NCBI GenBank assembly: GCA_903950295.1
Contig: CAJBAP010000262.1
Location: forward strand, 1 to 18,880
DNA: 18,880 nucleotides
Direction of reading: 5' to 3'
DNA from: an uncultured Rhodocyclaceae bacterium
GTDB taxonomy: Bacteria; Pseudomonadota; Gammaproteobacteria; Burkholderiales; Rhodocyclaceae
Position numbers and translations under genes: made by a program
Shown: positions 17,474 to 18,880 of the stretch, one piece after another
Numbering within the stretch: the first letter of the stretch is position 1
How the letters are laid out: each line of letters starts with the position of its first letter
Notes under the pieces: model-generated
The model's database searches: none
What the model was told of the DNA's origin: nothing
What the model saw: the letters and a program-made list of their open reading frames with translations, nothing else

Positions 17474-18075
17474 AGACTATTGCCGTTGCCTGGACTGGTG
17501 CCTCTGGCATGTCCTATGGCCTGCGCCTCGTCGACTGCCTCCTGGCCGCCGGCTGCCGGGTTTCACTGATGTATTCGCAAGCGGCGCAGATCGTCGCCAA
17601 GCAGGAAACCGATCTGGTATTGCCCGCGCAGCCGCGTGAGGCACAGCGCCTGCTGGCCGCGCGCTTTGGCGATACCGCGGGACGCCTCACCGTGTTTGGC
17701 CGCGACGACTGGAACGCCCCGCCGGCCTCGGGCTCCAACCCGCCTGACGCTTACGTGATCTGTCCTTGCACCATGGGTACGCTGGCAGAAGTGGCTGCCG
17801 GCACAGCCAAGGACCTGATCACGCGCGCAGCTGACGTCATGCTCAAGGAAGGCCGGATGCTGATATTGGTGCCGCGTGAAACGCCGCTCTCTGCCATCCA
17901 CCTCGAGAACATGCTCAAGTTGACCCGTGCCGGCGCGGTGATCCTGCCACCCAACCCCGGCTTCTACCACCGGCCGCAGAGTATCGACGGGCTGGTCGAT
18001 TTTGTCGTCGCCCGCATCCTCGACCGGCTCGGCGTGCCGCACACGCTGATGCCGCGTTGGGGTGAAACGGAATAA
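17470..18075 (+). CDS. ubiX: Flavin prenyltransferase UbiX
   Basis: Makes prenylated FMN from FMN and dimethylallyl phosphate, the cofactor of UbiD-type decarboxylases. It is 201 aa. The Rossmann-like flavin-binding start is AVAWTGASGMSYG (Thr9-Ser12), with CPCTMGTLAEVAAGTAKDLITRAADV and VPRETPLSAIHLENM carrying the conserved Glu and Arg of the active site, and PPNPGFYHRPQSIDGLVDFVVARILD at the end. UbiD is not in the window. It is coupled by ATGA to the Gx membrane protein and ends 3 nt from a convergent gene, with no terminator hairpin. Confidence 0.94.
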   Translation: MKTIAVAWTGASGMSYGLRLVDCLLAAGCRVSLMYSQAAQIVAKQETDLVLPAQPREAQRLLAARFGDTAGRLTVFGRDDWNAPPASGSNPPDAYVICPCTMGTLAEVAAGTAKDLITRAADVMLKEGRMLILVPRETPLSAIHLENMLKLTRAGAVILPPNPGFYHRPQSIDGLVDFVVARILDRLGVPHTLMPRWGETE

Positions 18076-18078
18076 ATT

Positions 18079-18384
18079 TCAGCCGACCACGTGCTCGGCA
18101 ACATCGACACGCACCACGGGACGCTCCAGCACCGTGGCAACGACATCGGCGTAACGCTGCGACCATTCGCCCGGGGTGGCGAAGCGCTTTTCCCCGCCGT
18201 ATTTGGCCACGCTGAGAATCTTGTCGAGCACCAGCACCTTGCCCATCGGGTTGGATGGTTCGCACTCCAACTCTTCCCACTGTGCGTTGAGCCAGCGATT
18301 GGCCTCCTCGCGTGAGGGTTCAGCGTGGGCGATGAACTCGTACTCGCGGTTGTGCTCGAAAACGACGTTAACGATGCTGGACAT
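18079..18384 (-). CDS. Small conserved-looking protein of unknown function
   Basis: 101 residues, soluble, acidic-to-neutral, no signal or membrane segment. The sequence (MSSIVNVVFEHNREYEFIAHAE, NRWLNAQWEELECEPSNPMG, LSVAKYGGEKRFATPGEWSQRYADVVATVLER) is well formed and has a ribosome site GGAG 6 nt before the ATG. I recognise no domain. It is convergent with ubiX and divergent from the efflux adaptor. Coding status is supported by the ribosome site, the candidate promoter upstream and non-repetitive composition. Confidence 0.72.
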   Translation of the reverse strand: MSSIVNVVFEHNREYEFIAHAEPSREEANRWLNAQWEELECEPSNPMGKVLVLDKILSVAKYGGEKRFATPGEWSQRYADVVATVLERPVVRVDVAEHVVG

Positions 18385-18452
18385 GGTGACTCCACTTCTT
18401 CATTGTTTCAATGGCGTGATTCTGACGGCGAAGCTTATCGAAGGCAAGCTGC

Positions 18453-18482
18453 ATAATACGTAGCTTCACGAAAGGTCAGCAA
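18453..18482 (-). promoter_or_regulatory. Candidate sigma-70 promoter for the small unknown gene
   Basis: On the minus strand TTGCTG (18477-18482) and TATTAT (18453-18458) are 18 bp apart, with transcription expected near 18446. On the plus strand the same segment offers CATAAT (18452-18457) ahead of the efflux adaptor, so the divergent genes may share an overlapping control region. Confidence 0.45.
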
Positions 18483-18880
18483 ATGAAATATTGGTGGTTG
18501 TGCATCGTACCGGCGTTGGTCGCCTGCGGCGAAAAATCGCCGCCGCCGGAAGCTCAGTCGGTTGGCCCCAAGCTCGTCAGGACACTAAAAGTCGGCGCTG
18601 GCGAGACGGCAACTGAAAATCGTTACAGCGGCGAAGTGCGCGCTCGTCACGAGACAACGCTCGGCTTCCGCGTCGGCGGCAAGATCATCGAGCGACTGGT
18701 CGATGCCGGCGCACGCGTCAAGGCAGGTCAGCCGCTAGCGCGGCTCGATCCAGCCGATGCGCAACTGACAGCAACACAGGCTGAGGCCAATCGCACCCTC
18801 GCCGCCGCCGACCTCAAACGCACGCAGGAACTCAAGGCGAAGAATTTCATCAGCCAGGCCGCACTCGATGCGAAAGATAC
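18483..18880 (+). CDS. RND efflux periplasmic adaptor lipoprotein (N-terminal part)
   Basis: 132 codons visible before the right edge. The N-terminus MKYWWLCIVPALVACGEK is a lipoprotein signal with lipobox LVAC; Cys15 would be lipidated. Then comes the adaptor barrel-sandwich start (YSGEVRARHETTLGFRVGGKIIERLVDAGARVKAGQPLARLDPAD) and the first alpha-hairpin helix (AQLTATQAEANRTLAAADL). This is the membrane-fusion protein family that bridges an inner-membrane RND pump and an outer-membrane channel. Residues 36-43 (KVGAGETA) are encoded by a copy of the dispersed repeat, in the variable linker after the lipobox. A ribosome site AAAGG lies about 8 nt before the ATG. Substrate unknown. Confidence 0.9.
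   Translation, partial: MKYWWLCIVPALVACGEKSPPPEAQSVGPKLVRTLKVGAGETATENRYSGEVRARHETTLGFRVGGKIIERLVDAGARVKAGQPLARLDPADAQLTATQAEANRTLAAADLKRTQELKAKNFISQAALDAKD
18587..18610 (+). repeat. Dispersed repeat copy 5, in the efflux adaptor gene
   Basis: AAAA plus GTCGGCGCTGGCGAGAC plus GGC; a single mismatch to the copies at 5038 and 13621. It encodes KVGAGETA in the linker between the lipobox and the conserved adaptor domain, where family members vary. Confidence 0.65.

Noticed and set aside
18070..18085. Terminator between ubiX and the small minus-strand gene
   Set aside because: Three nucleotides separate the stops and no hairpin is present.

Overview
The window looks like high-GC betaproteobacterial chromosome, most likely from the Rhodocyclales/Nitrosomonadales side. 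The reasons are the gene content (MerR-type LiuR ahead of a liu leucine operon, class I PHA synthase, UbiC/UbiX, RapZ), the codon use and many 1-4 nt gene overlaps. The placement is inferred from family resemblance, not from a search. I see no tRNA, rRNA, IS element, phage gene or CRISPR array.

Region 1 (1-2810, minus strand): a metallo-beta-lactamase-fold hydrolase is followed 21 nt later by class I polyhydroxyalkanoate synthase phaC, whose C-terminus runs off the left edge. A perfect 13-bp palindrome sits in the divergent promoter region with liuR.

Region 2 (2912-14608, plus strand): a MerR-family regulator (liuR) is followed by a long, nearly gapless operon. A strong MerR-type operator/promoter overlaps the liuR stop codon. 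The operon holds a PaaI-type thioesterase, isovaleryl-CoA dehydrogenase (liuA), beta-carbonic anhydrase, acetyl-CoA acetyltransferase, a second acyl-CoA dehydrogenase, methylcrotonyl-CoA carboxylase beta (liuB), methylglutaconyl-CoA hydratase (liuC), methylcrotonyl-CoA carboxylase alpha (liuD), HMG-CoA lyase (liuE), a DUF1289 mini-protein and a second MBL-fold hydrolase. Together they take isovaleryl-CoA (from leucine) to acetyl-CoA and acetoacetate. The carbonic anhydrase plausibly supplies bicarbonate to the biotin carboxylase, and the thiolase can split or form acetoacetyl-CoA, linking the pathway to PHA.

Region 3 (14615-15651, minus): a secreted protein of unknown function lies downstream of chorismate lyase ubiC. 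Region 4 (15723-18075, plus): rapZ, a membrane-anchored NusG-domain-II protein, a Gx-transporter (HepS1-like) membrane protein and flavin prenyltransferase ubiX, the last three overlapping. Region 5 (18079-18880): a small conserved-looking protein on the minus strand, then the start of an RND-efflux periplasmic adaptor lipoprotein on the plus strand.

The most unusual signal is a short dispersed DNA repeat with core GTCGGCGCTGGCGGGAC, preceded by AAA(A). It occurs at 5038, 11512, 13621 (reverse), 13798 and 18587, in different reading frames and both orientations. It builds part of the N-terminal extension of the carbonic anhydrase and the C-terminal tail of the DUF1289 protein.
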